Shown piece by piece: positions 42,394-50,749 of a stretch of 64,000 nt of DNA. This DNA is from an uncultured Prevotella sp. GTDB lineage: Bacteria; Bacteroidota; Bacteroidia; Bacteroidales; Bacteroidaceae. Under the pieces are notes generated by a model. That model worked only from the letters and a program-made list of their open reading frames with translations, made no database searches and was not told where the DNA came from. Every line of letters starts with the position of its first letter. The first letter of the stretch is position 1. The DNA is taken from positions 62,001-126,000 of the forward strand of contig CAJKDU010000001.1 in the NCBI GenBank assembly GCA_905198745.1. Reading direction: 5' to 3'. A program made the translations under genes and the position numbers.

Positions 42394-43485
42394 ATGATGA
42401 ACACGACCGAAACCGAGAATCGCTGTGGTCTGAAAAGAAAAGATTTCCAGACCACCATCAATGGGAAAAATACAGATTTGTATATCCTGAGAAACAAGCA
42501 AGGCAACGAAGTTGCAGTAACCAACTACGGAGGAGCAGTGCTGGCCATCATGGTGCCCGACCGCAACGGCAACTATGCCAATGTGATCGAAGGTCACGAC
42601 AGCATAGAGCACGTGGTGAACAGTCCGGAGCCATATCTGAGCACACTCATCGGCAGATACGGCAACCGCATCTGCAAAGGCAAGTTCCAACTGCACGGCA
42701 AGGAATACTCACTTGCTCTCAACAACGGTGCCAACTCACTGCATGGCGGCAACAAAGGATTCAATACGAAAGTGTGGGACGCCCTGCAGATGAACGACCA
42801 GTCTGTGGTGATGAACTACGTGAGTTCCTACGGTGAAGAGGGATACAGCGGTGAACTGAAAGTAACCGTCATCTACACCTTCACCGACGACAACGAATTC
42901 ACCATCGAGTACATGGCCACCACCAACAAGAAGACCATCGTCAACCTCACCCACCACGGTTTCTTCAACCTGGCAGGCATTGCCAATCCCTCACCGACAG
43001 TTGAGAACGTGCTCTGCGAAATCAACGCAGACTACTACCTGCCCATCGACGAGACATCTATCCCTACAGGCGAAGTGAGATTCGTGAAAGACACTCCTTT
43101 CGACTTCCGCACACCCAAGGCCATAGGACAGGACATCAATGCCGACAATGAGCAAATCAAGAACGGCACAGGCTATGACCACAACTACGTGCTGAACAAG
43201 AAGGAAGAGGGCGAACTCAGTTTTGCAGCCCGACTCACCGAACCTACCAGCGGACGCACCATGGAGGTATACACCACGGAACCAGGCATACAACTCTACA
43301 CCGGCAACTTCCTCTTCGGATTTGAAGGCGCACACGGTGCCACATTCCCCAAAAGAAGTGCCGTCTGCCTGGAAGCACAACACTTCCCCGACACGCCAAA
43401 CCATCCATACTTCCCGTCAGTGGTGCTTGCACCAGGCGGACAATACAAACAAAAGACCATTTACAAGTTCGGCGTGGCCAAGTAA
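42394..43485 (+). CDS. galM: Aldose 1-epimerase (galactose mutarotase), cytosolic
   Basis: 363 aa with no signal peptide. Catalytic residues are seen in NRICKGKFQL (Arg), SLHGGNKGF (His), LTHHGFFNLAG (His) and, near the C-terminus, LYTGNF and CLEAQHFPD (Glu). It interconverts alpha and beta anomers of galactose or other aldoses before GalK. First gene of the galM-transporter-galK cluster. Starting at either the first or second Met (42394 or 42397) makes no functional difference. Confidence 0.93.
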   Translation: MMNTTETENRCGLKRKDFQTTINGKNTDLYILRNKQGNEVAVTNYGGAVLAIMVPDRNGNYANVIEGHDSIEHVVNSPEPYLSTLIGRYGNRICKGKFQLHGKEYSLALNNGANSLHGGNKGFNTKVWDALQMNDQSVVMNYVSSYGEEGYSGELKVTVIYTFTDDNEFTIEYMATTNKKTIVNLTHHGFFNLAGIANPSPTVENVLCEINADYYLPIDETSIPTGEVRFVKDTPFDFRTPKAIGQDINADNEQIKNGTGYDHNYVLNKKEEGELSFAARLTEPTSGRTMEVYTTEPGIQLYTGNFLFGFEGAHGATFPKRSAVCLEAQHFPDTPNHPYFPSVVLAPGGQYKQKTIYKFGVAK

Positions 43486-43529
43486 ACGTGAAAACACCTT
43501 ATTATATTAAATAACTAATCATTTAGCAG

Positions 43530-43582
43530 GTTCAAGCGCTGTAGTCTCCGAATATCATAATTCCGAGCTACAGCCCTTGAAC
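43530..43582 (+). promoter_or_regulatory. Large hairpin in the galM-transporter gap
   Basis: GTTCAAG.GCTGTAG.CTC pairs with GAG.CTACAGC.CTTGAAC, about 17 bp in three helices with single-base bulges and a loop of about 15 nt. No T-run follows, so it is not an ordinary terminator. It ends 45 bp before the transporter start and could be a processing or stability element, an attenuator or a protein-binding leader. Confidence 0.6.
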
Positions 43583-43626
43583 TTATGGCTATTCATTCAA
43601 AACAATACAGAAACCAAGAACTCAAA

Positions 43627-44970
43627 ATGAGCAATCAAGCAAAACAACAAGGGGGAAACATGGTGGCCATTATCACGATGTGCTTCATCTTCGCCATGAT
43701 TTCGTTCGTCACCAACATGGGCGCCCCGTTCGGCAACATCTGGGGCTACAAATATGAGTGGGCATCCATGATGGGTAACATGATGAACTTCGCAGCCTAC
43801 CTTTTCATGGGAATACCTGCTGGAAAGATGCTGGAAAGCAAGGGATACAAGAAAACAGCACTTATAGCTCTCGGTGTGGGTATTGTGGGCCTGGCCATAC
43901 AATACACATCGAGCATCGTGGGCGACAACATAGCCTTGTTCAAAGTAAACGGAGGTGATGTGTGCCTCAACCTGATTATCTACCTGATAGGCGCCTTCAT
44001 CTGCGGATTCTGCGTGTGCATGCTCAACACTGTAGTGAACCCCATGCTCAACCTTCTGGGTGGCGGCGGCAACCGCGGCAACCAGTTCATACAGCTTGGA
44101 GGAACGCTCAACTCGCTCACCGCAACCCTCACTCCACTGCTCACCGGCGTGATGGTGGGCACAGTGACCAAGGAAACAAGCATGAGCAATGTAGCTCCGC
44201 TGCTGTTCATAGGCATGGGCGTATTTGCCGCAGCTTTCGTGATTATCAGCATGGTGACCATACCGGAACCACAGGCAGAACACAAGGACGAGAAATACGA
44301 AAGCAGTCCTTGGGCTTTCCGCCACTGCGTATTGGGCGTTATTGCCATCTTCTTCTATGTGGGTGTGGAAATTGGTATCCCAGCCCAGCTCAACTTCTAC
44401 ATCACCAACATGCACTTCGAAGGTGCAGCCTCCGTGGGCGGAGCCTTTGCTGCCGTCTACTGGCTGCTGATGATGTGCGGCCGCTTCCTCAGCTCGTTCA
44501 TCAGTGGCAGCGTGTCGACCAAGGTCCAGATGACCGTCGTGTCGGCAGTGGCCATAGCCCTGCTGCTCGTAGCCATCATCATGCCTGAAACCAGCACCAT
44601 CAACTTCAACATGGCAGGCGACTCCGGCGTGGCCAAGTTCTTCAAACTGGCAGCCAACGAACAGGGCATGGTGGCTTTCACTATTCCGGCCAAGTGTGTG
44701 CTCATTGCCCTTTGCGGACTGTGCACATCCATCATGTGGGGCGGCATCTTCAACCTCGCTGTCGAAGGTCTCGGCAAATACACTGCCCAAGCATCAGGCA
44801 TCTTCATGATGATGGTGGTAGGCGGCGGCATCATGCCCCTCTTCCAGGACGGCATCGCCAAGGCAGCAGGCCCCATCGCCAGCTACTGGCTCATCATCGC
44901 CATGGTGGCTTACATCCTGCTGTACACCCTCTTCGGAAGCAAGAACGTGAACAAAGACATCCCCGTATAA
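43627..44970 (+). CDS. MFS sugar transporter (FucP/glucose-galactose porter type)
   Basis: 447 aa with about twelve membrane helices. The start is placed at 43627 (MSNQAKQQGGNMVAIITMCF); an upstream in-frame ATG at 43585 would add 14 polar residues right after the leader hairpin. Family hallmarks are MNFAAYLFMGIPAGKMLESKGYKKTA (loop 2-3) and GGGGNRGNQFIQLGG, as in FHS-family glucose/galactose and fucose permeases. Placement between galM and galK points to galactose uptake across the inner membrane, probably with H+ symport (inference). It lies 37 bp before galK. Confidence 0.88.
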   Translation: MSNQAKQQGGNMVAIITMCFIFAMISFVTNMGAPFGNIWGYKYEWASMMGNMMNFAAYLFMGIPAGKMLESKGYKKTALIALGVGIVGLAIQYTSSIVGDNIALFKVNGGDVCLNLIIYLIGAFICGFCVCMLNTVVNPMLNLLGGGGNRGNQFIQLGGTLNSLTATLTPLLTGVMVGTVTKETSMSNVAPLLFIGMGVFAAAFVIISMVTIPEPQAEHKDEKYESSPWAFRHCVLGVIAIFFYVGVEIGIPAQLNFYITNMHFEGAASVGGAFAAVYWLLMMCGRFLSSFISGSVSTKVQMTVVSAVAIALLLVAIIMPETSTINFNMAGDSGVAKFFKLAANEQGMVAFTIPAKCVLIALCGLCTSIMWGGIFNLAVEGLGKYTAQASGIFMMMVVGGGIMPLFQDGIAKAAGPIASYWLIIAMVAYILLYTLFGSKNVNKDIPV

Positions 44971-45007
44971 CTAACATTATCAATCAACAAACTAAAACTT
45001 TATAACT

Positions 45008-46168
45008 ATGGAAATAGAACATGTGAGAAGTCGTTTCATCAAGCATTTTGATGGACAAACAGGAAATATATACGCATCACCGGGCCGTATCAACCTCATA
45101 GGCGAGCACACAGACTACAACGGAGGATTCGTATTCCCTGGTGCCGTGGACAAAGGCATCATGGCAGAAGTGCGACCTAACGGCACAAACACCGTGATGT
45201 GCTACTCCATTGACCTGAAGGACCGCGTAGAATTCAAGGTTGACGACCCACAAGGCCCACGTGCAAGTTGGGCACGCTACATCTACGGCATTGTGCAGGA
45301 AATGCGCAAGTTGGGTGTAGACGTGAAGGGATTCAACACTGCCTTCTCGGGCGACGTGCCCCTCGGAGCAGGCATGTCTTCGTCTGCAGCCTTAGAGAGT
45401 TGCTTTGCCTATGCCATCAACGATCTTTTCGCCAACAACCGCATTTCCAAGTGGGACATGGCGTTGGCAGGTCAAGCCACGGAGCATAACTACTGCGGCG
45501 TGAACTGTGGCATTATGGACCAGTTTGCAAGCGTGTTCGGCAAAGAAGGATGCCTGATGCGTTTGGATTGCCGTAGCCGTGAGTTTGAATACTTCCCCTT
45601 CAAACCGGTAGGCTACAAACTCGTGCTCCTCGACTCCGTGGTGAAACACGAACTGGCAGGTTCGCCCTACAATGACCGTCGCAATAGTTGTGAAAACGTA
45701 GTGAAACACATTGCAGCCAAGCATCCGGAAGGAAAATTCGAGACGCTGCGCGACTGCACATGGGAACAACTCGACGAGGTGCGTCAAGAAGTGGGAGAAG
45801 AGGACTACAAGCGTGCCCGCTTCGTTCTCGGTGAGAAAGACCGCGTGCTCGCTGTATGCGATGCCCTTAACGCAGGCGACTACGAAACCGTAGGCAAGAA
45901 AATGTATGAGACTCACGAGGGACTGTCGAAAGACTACGAGGTAAGTTGCGAGGAACTCGATTACCTGAACGATCTCGCCAAGGCCAATGGAGTGACCGGA
46001 AGCCGCATCATGGGCGGAGGTTTCGGAGGATGCACCATCAACCTGGTGAAAGACGAACTCTACGACCAGTTCATTGCTGACGCCAAGGCAAAGTTTGCCG
46101 CAAAATACGGACATGAGCCTAAGGTGTATGATGTGGTAATAAGCGACGGCTCAAGAAAAGTCTGCTAA
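45008..46168 (+). CDS. galK: Galactokinase
   Basis: 386 aa, GHMP kinase family. The galactokinase signature is ASPGRINLIGEHTDYNGGFVFP (about residues 23-43, quoted in part), the ATP-binding GAGMSSSAALE lies near 120, the catalytic Asp region NCGIMDQFASVFG near 175, and the C-terminal GGGFGGCTINLV at about 338. It phosphorylates D-galactose to galactose-1-phosphate. Last gene of the cluster; galE is at 5-6 kb and no galT is present in the window, so the uridylyl transfer step is encoded elsewhere. Confidence 0.96.
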   Translation: MEIEHVRSRFIKHFDGQTGNIYASPGRINLIGEHTDYNGGFVFPGAVDKGIMAEVRPNGTNTVMCYSIDLKDRVEFKVDDPQGPRASWARYIYGIVQEMRKLGVDVKGFNTAFSGDVPLGAGMSSSAALESCFAYAINDLFANNRISKWDMALAGQATEHNYCGVNCGIMDQFASVFGKEGCLMRLDCRSREFEYFPFKPVGYKLVLLDSVVKHELAGSPYNDRRNSCENVVKHIAAKHPEGKFETLRDCTWEQLDEVRQEVGEEDYKRARFVLGEKDRVLAVCDALNAGDYETVGKKMYETHEGLSKDYEVSCEELDYLNDLAKANGVTGSRIMGGGFGGCTINLVKDELYDQFIADAKAKFAAKYGHEPKVYDVVISDGSRKVC

Positions 46169-46185
46169 CCATTCACCCTCAATAT

Positions 46186-46229
46186 AAGAAAAGCGTGCTT
46201 GCCCCAAAGGCTTGCACGCTTTTCTTTTG
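46186..46229 (+). terminator. Rho-independent terminator after galK
   Basis: A perfect 13-bp stem (46186-46198 with 46214-46226, AAGAAAAGCGTGC and its complement) and a 15-nt loop ending in CTTTTCTTTTG. Confidence 0.9.
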
Positions 46230-46371
46230 TGCGCACACAGCAACACAAACACTTAAAAAGTGTTATTTAAGCATTCTTTGGATAAAAAAGAAGAGAACAA
46301 TAGATACAATGTATAGATATTTATTGTAATTTTACACCCAAATCAAGAAAAACAAAACCAACAACCAAATC

Positions 46372-47550
46372 ATGAGAAAAGCAAAGACACTTCTTTGGAG
46401 CACAGGCCTCGCCACATTGCTCCTCGCGGCCTGCCAATCGGCCCCACAGTCAAACCTGACCGTATCGGGTCTCGACCCAACGGCTTTCGACTCTACCGTC
46501 AACGGCAAGCCCGTGAAACTCTACACCCTTAAAAACGACAACGGCATTGAGGTGTGCATCACAAACTTCGGCGGCCGTGTGGTATCGCTTGTGGTTCCCG
46601 ACAAGAACAAAACGCCCACGGACGTAGTGCTCGGATATGACAACCTGAAGCAATACACAGATTCGGTGAACAGTCCGAGCGACTTTGGCTCTACCGTAGG
46701 ACGCTATGCCAACCGCATCAACAAGGGCAAACTGACGGTGGCTGGCAAGAAGTACCAACTGCCTCGAAACAACTTCGGCCACTGCCTGCATGGAGGAACG
46801 TCAGGATGGATGTATCAGGTATATGACGCCGTACAGCCCAACGACAGCACTCTGAAACTGTCCATCGTCTCACCCGACGGCGACAACGGATTCCCCGGTA
46901 CCGTGAAGGCTACAGCCACATATACAGTGCTGAGCGACAACACGTTGGACATCAAGTTTGAAGCAACGACTGACAAAGAGACCGTCATAAACATGACCAA
47001 CCACAGTTACTTCAATCTCAATGGTGACCCGTCGAAACCGGGCACAAACATGATTCTCTATGTCAATGCGGACAAGTTCACCCCCACCGACTCTACTTAC
47101 ATGACTACCGGCGAAATTCTGCCAGTCTTCAGCAGTCCGTTTGACTTCCGCAAGCCAAGAGCCCTCTACACCACTATTGACGATACCACCAACTATCTCA
47201 TCAAGAATGCACAAGGCTACGACCACAACTGGTGTCTGAACACCTACAAGAACGGTAAAGGCGACGACACCAAGGTGTGTGCCTCGCTCTATTCACCCAC
47301 AACGGGCATCTTCCTGAGAATGTACACCAACGAACCAGGCGTGCAGGTATATACAGGCAACTTCCAGGGCACAGGCATCAGTTGCAAGCACGGCATCAAA
47401 TATCCCAAGCACGTATCCGTCTGCCTGGAAAGTCAGAAATATCCAGACTCTCCCAACAAGAAGAAATGGCCTTCACCATATCTCAAGCCCGGAGAAAAGT
47501 ACTACAGCCATGTGGCCTACAAGTTCTCTGTAAGAACCAAGGAAGAATAA
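46372..47550 (+). CDS. Aldose 1-epimerase lipoprotein, periplasmic/outer-surface type
   Basis: 392 aa. A lipoprotein signal (TLLLAAC, Cys about residue 22) precedes a complete mutarotase domain: NRINKGKLTV (Arg), HCLHGGTSGW (His), MTNHSYFNLNGD (His), VYTGNFQG and CLESQKYPDS (Glu). It accelerates anomer equilibration of released sugar outside the inner membrane. It heads the arabinose operon (28 bp before the symporter gene), so L-arabinose is the likely substrate (inference). A TAATTTTA element at 46327-46334 might be the -7 box. The 11-bp palindrome ATACAATGTAT (46304-46314) is a candidate operator. Confidence 0.88.
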   Translation: MRKAKTLLWSTGLATLLLAACQSAPQSNLTVSGLDPTAFDSTVNGKPVKLYTLKNDNGIEVCITNFGGRVVSLVVPDKNKTPTDVVLGYDNLKQYTDSVNSPSDFGSTVGRYANRINKGKLTVAGKKYQLPRNNFGHCLHGGTSGWMYQVYDAVQPNDSTLKLSIVSPDGDNGFPGTVKATATYTVLSDNTLDIKFEATTDKETVINMTNHSYFNLNGDPSKPGTNMILYVNADKFTPTDSTYMTTGEILPVFSSPFDFRKPRALYTTIDDTTNYLIKNAQGYDHNWCLNTYKNGKGDDTKVCASLYSPTTGIFLRMYTNEPGVQVYTGNFQGTGISCKHGIKYPKHVSVCLESQKYPDSPNKKKWPSPYLKPGEKYYSHVAYKFSVRTKEE

Positions 47551-47578
47551 CAAAGAAAACCAATAACAATAAAAAGAC

Positions 47579-49258
47579 ATGCAATTATTAGACTGGATTG
47601 TGATAGGTGTCTTCTGCTTGGCACTTATCGGTATCGTATTATGGGTGGTCAAGCAGAAGAACAATGACTCTGCCGATTACTTTCTGGGAGGTAAGGACGC
47701 TACATGGATAGCGATCGGTGCTTCCATCTTTGCCTCCAACATCGGTTCGGAACACCTGATTGGACTTGCAGGAGCTGGTGCTTCGAGCGGAATGGCCATG
47801 GCCCACTGGGAAATCCAAGGATGGATGATTCTTATTCTTGGATGGGTGTTCGTCCCCTTCTATACCCGCTCCATGGTTTACACCATGCCCGAATTCCTCG
47901 AACGCAGATATAACAAGGAAAGCCGTACAATTCTATCAGTCATCTCGCTCATCAGCTACGTACTTACCAAGGTGGCTGTGACGGTGTATGCCGGAGGATT
48001 GGTGTTCCAGCAAGTGTTCGGTATCAAGGAACTGTGGGGCATTGACTTCTTTTGGATTGCAGCCATCGGATTGGTGCTCATCACTGCCATCTACACCATC
48101 TTCGGCGGCATGAAGAGCGTGCTCTATACTTCCGTGCTACAGACGCCTATTCTCCTCTTGGGGTCCCTGATTATCCTTGTGCTCGGACTGAAAGCAGTAG
48201 GCGGTTGGGACCAGGTGATGACCATCTGTTCTCTGGAACCTGTCAACGAATATGACGATCACATGACCGACTTGATACGTGACCTCCGCGACCCGCAGTA
48301 TCCATGGCTCGGAGCATTGGTAGGTTCGGCCGTCATCGGCTTTTGGTACTGGTGTACAGACCAGTATATCGTTCAGCGTGTGCTCTCCGGCAAGAACGAA
48401 AAGGAAGCTCGCCGCGGTACCATCTTCGGTGCATATCTGAAGTTACTGCCCGTGTTCATCTTCCTCATCCCCGGCATGATTGCCTACGCCCTGAACCAGA
48501 AGAACGGAGGATTCCTGCCTGTAGACGCCACCGGTGCAGTTTTGAGCGATGCAGCATTCCCCACACTCGTGGCCAAGCTACTTCCCACTGGAGTTAAAGG
48601 ACTCGTAGTATGTGGCATTCTGGCTGCCCTGATGAGTTCACTTGCATCCCTGTTCAACTCATCGGCCATGCTCTTCACCATTGACTTCTATAAGCGTCTG
48701 CGCCCGCAGACCTCAGAAAAGGCACTGGTGCGCATCGGCCAAATAGCCACAGTGGTCATTGTGGTGCTTGGCATCCTGTGGATACCTATCATGCGCAGTG
48801 TCGGCAACGTGCTCTACAACTATCTGCAGGATGTGCAGAGTGTGCTGGCACCGGGCATTGCCGCAGCCTTCCTGCTGGGAATCTGCTGGAAACGCGCATC
48901 TGCAAAGGGAGGCATGTGGGGACTGCTTGCCGGCATCATCATTGGTCTTACCCGATTGGGCGCCAAGGTGTACTACAGCAACGTCAGCGATGCCCAGGAC
49001 AACTGGTTCAAAGCTGTGTTCTATGATTTCAATTGGCTCTACTTCTGCGGCGCCATGCTCGTGGTATGCTGCCTGATTGTGGCCATCGTGAGCCTCTGCA
49101 CGGAAGCTCCCGACCCTCAAAAGATACAAGGACTCGTGTTCGGCACTTCCACACCGGAACAGCGTGCAGCCACTCGTGCCAGCTGGAACAAGTGGGATGT
49201 GATACACACAGTGATTATCCTTGGCATTACTGTAGCATTCTACATTTACTTCTGGTAA
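47579..49258 (+). CDS. SSS-family sodium/sugar symporter
   Basis: 559 aa with about fourteen membrane helices. Family motifs: DYFLGGKDATWIAIGASIFASNIGSEHLIGLAGAG near residues 28-60 (quoted in part), YTMPEFLERRYN near 100, and FWYWCTDQYIVQRVLSGKN near 260, as in SGLT-like transporters. It imports sugar with Na+. Between the lipoprotein mutarotase and araR-araDAB, it is most likely the L-arabinose importer (inference from context). It ends 1 bp before araR, so translation is coupled. Confidence 0.9.
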   Translation: MQLLDWIVIGVFCLALIGIVLWVVKQKNNDSADYFLGGKDATWIAIGASIFASNIGSEHLIGLAGAGASSGMAMAHWEIQGWMILILGWVFVPFYTRSMVYTMPEFLERRYNKESRTILSVISLISYVLTKVAVTVYAGGLVFQQVFGIKELWGIDFFWIAAIGLVLITAIYTIFGGMKSVLYTSVLQTPILLLGSLIILVLGLKAVGGWDQVMTICSLEPVNEYDDHMTDLIRDLRDPQYPWLGALVGSAVIGFWYWCTDQYIVQRVLSGKNEKEARRGTIFGAYLKLLPVFIFLIPGMIAYALNQKNGGFLPVDATGAVLSDAAFPTLVAKLLPTGVKGLVVCGILAALMSSLASLFNSSAMLFTIDFYKRLRPQTSEKALVRIGQIATVVIVVLGILWIPIMRSVGNVLYNYLQDVQSVLAPGIAAAFLLGICWKRASAKGGMWGLLAGIIIGLTRLGAKVYYSNVSDAQDNWFKAVFYDFNWLYFCGAMLVVCCLIVAIVSLCTEAPDPQKIQGLVFGTSTPEQRAATRASWNKWDVIHTVIILGITVAFYIYFW

Positions 49259-49259
49259 A

Positions 49260-49937
49260 ATGACAAATTTCTATCAAGACCACACCAAAGTCTACGTTTC
49301 GGTGGACTGCATCATCTTCGGGTTCGAGGAAGACAAGCTCAAGATTCTCCTCGGAAAGCGAAAGATGGATCCTGGACGCGGGCAATGGTCGCTATACGGA
49401 GGCTTCGTCAACGCCAATGAGAGTGTTGACGAAGCCGCAAACCGCGTGCTGAAGACTCTCACGGGCATGAGCAAAGTGTACATGAAACAGGTAGGCGCAT
49501 TCGGTGCCGTTGACCGTGATCCTGGTGAACGCGTAATTTCCATTGCCTATTGCGCACTCATCAACGTGAAAGACTACGACGACGCACTGCGCGAGGAGCA
49601 CCAAGTGGAATGGGTCAACATGGACGAAATGCCCCAGTTGTATTCCGACCACAACGATATGGTAGCCAAAGCCTTGTCTATCCTTAGACGAAGAATCGCT
49701 ACAGAGCCTATCTGTTTCAACCTTCTGCCGAGTCTCTTCACGCTGACACAACTGCAACATGTGTATGAAGCCATTCAAGGAGAAGAGACCGACAAACGCA
49801 ACTTCCGCAAAAGAATCAAGAACATGGACTTTATTGAAAAGACTGAGCTGATAGACCACAAGACTTCTAAACGCGGTGCTGCACTCTTCCGTTTCAACAA
49901 AAAAGCCTTTAAGGAAGAAGCCGTATTCAAATTATAG
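49260..49937 (+). CDS. araR: Nudix-type arabinose regulator AraR
   Basis: 225 aa. The N-terminal Nudix fold (about 10-140: VDCIIFGFEEDKLKILLGKR, GQWSLYGGFV) has a degenerate Nudix box: NANESVDEAANRVLKTLTGM lacks the REExxEE catalytic core, so hydrolysis is unlikely. The C-terminal winged helix (about 150-225: FTLTQLQHVYEAI, NFRKRIKNM) binds DNA. This is the NrtR-like layout of the Bacteroides AraR repressor, which is known to respond to L-arabinose. It sits inside the operon between the symporter and araD, so it probably controls its own operon. Operator sites cannot be confirmed by eye. Confidence 0.88.
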   Translation: MTNFYQDHTKVYVSVDCIIFGFEEDKLKILLGKRKMDPGRGQWSLYGGFVNANESVDEAANRVLKTLTGMSKVYMKQVGAFGAVDRDPGERVISIAYCALINVKDYDDALREEHQVEWVNMDEMPQLYSDHNDMVAKALSILRRRIATEPICFNLLPSLFTLTQLQHVYEAIQGEETDKRNFRKRIKNMDFIEKTELIDHKTSKRGAALFRFNKKAFKEEAVFKL

Positions 49938-49956
49938 GAACTTAACAACAAAAGAT

Positions 49957-50661
49957 ATGCTTGAAGAACTGAAAGAAAAAGTATTCCGTGCCAACCTTGA
50001 CCTGGTGAAGCACAACCTCGTGATTTTCACTTGGGGCAACGTGTCGGGCATAGACAGAGAAAAAGGTTTGGTTGTCATTAAGCCTTCCGGCGTGAGCTAC
50101 GACACCATGAAAGCATCTGACATGGTGGTGGTAGACCTGCAGACAGGGAAAGTGGTGGAAGGAGACCTGAACCCTTCTTCCGACACACCAACCCATCTGG
50201 TACTGTATCGTGCTTTCCCCGAAATAGGTGGCATAGTGCACACCCACTCCACCTACGCCACAGCCTGGGCACAGGCAGGCAAAGACATTCCAAACATCGG
50301 CACCACACATGCCGACTATTTCCACGACGACATACCTTGCACAGCCGACATGACCGAAGCTGAAGTAAAGGGCGACTATGAATTGGAAACAGGAAATGTC
50401 ATTGTGAAAAGAATCAAGGACGGCAATATAAACCCCATACACACACCCGGTGTTCTCGTAAAAAACCATGGTCCATTCTCCTGGGGCAAGAATGCCGACA
50501 ATGCAGTATATAATGCCGTGGTGATGGAACAAGTGGCCAAGATGGCTTTCATCTCGTTCAGCGTCAACCCCAACACTACTATGAATCCCTTGCTCGTGGA
50601 GAAGCATTTCAGTAGAAAGCATGGTCCCAATGCCTACTACGGACAAAAGAAAAAGCACTAA
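49957..50661 (+). CDS. araD: L-ribulose-5-phosphate 4-epimerase
   Basis: 234 aa, class II aldolase fold. I start at 49957 (MLEELKEKVFRANLDLVKHN), which gives the normal length of about 231; the frame is open to 49876 but that overlaps araR. Zinc ligands lie in VHTHSTYATAWAQ and VKNHGPFSWG (His), and the family segments WGNVSGID, KPSGVSYD and THADYFHDDIPCT are present. It converts L-ribulose-5-phosphate to D-xylulose-5-phosphate. It lies 19 bp after araR. Confidence 0.95.
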   Translation: MLEELKEKVFRANLDLVKHNLVIFTWGNVSGIDREKGLVVIKPSGVSYDTMKASDMVVVDLQTGKVVEGDLNPSSDTPTHLVLYRAFPEIGGIVHTHSTYATAWAQAGKDIPNIGTTHADYFHDDIPCTADMTEAEVKGDYELETGNVIVKRIKDGNINPIHTPGVLVKNHGPFSWGKNADNAVYNAVVMEQVAKMAFISFSVNPNTTMNPLLVEKHFSRKHGPNAYYGQKKKH

Positions 50662-50749
50662 AGGACAATGACGCAAAGGCCCCGTGAACAAATTTTCACG
50701 GATTAAGCCGGCAACTTTATTTATTCAACAACTAACAAAACTTATTACT

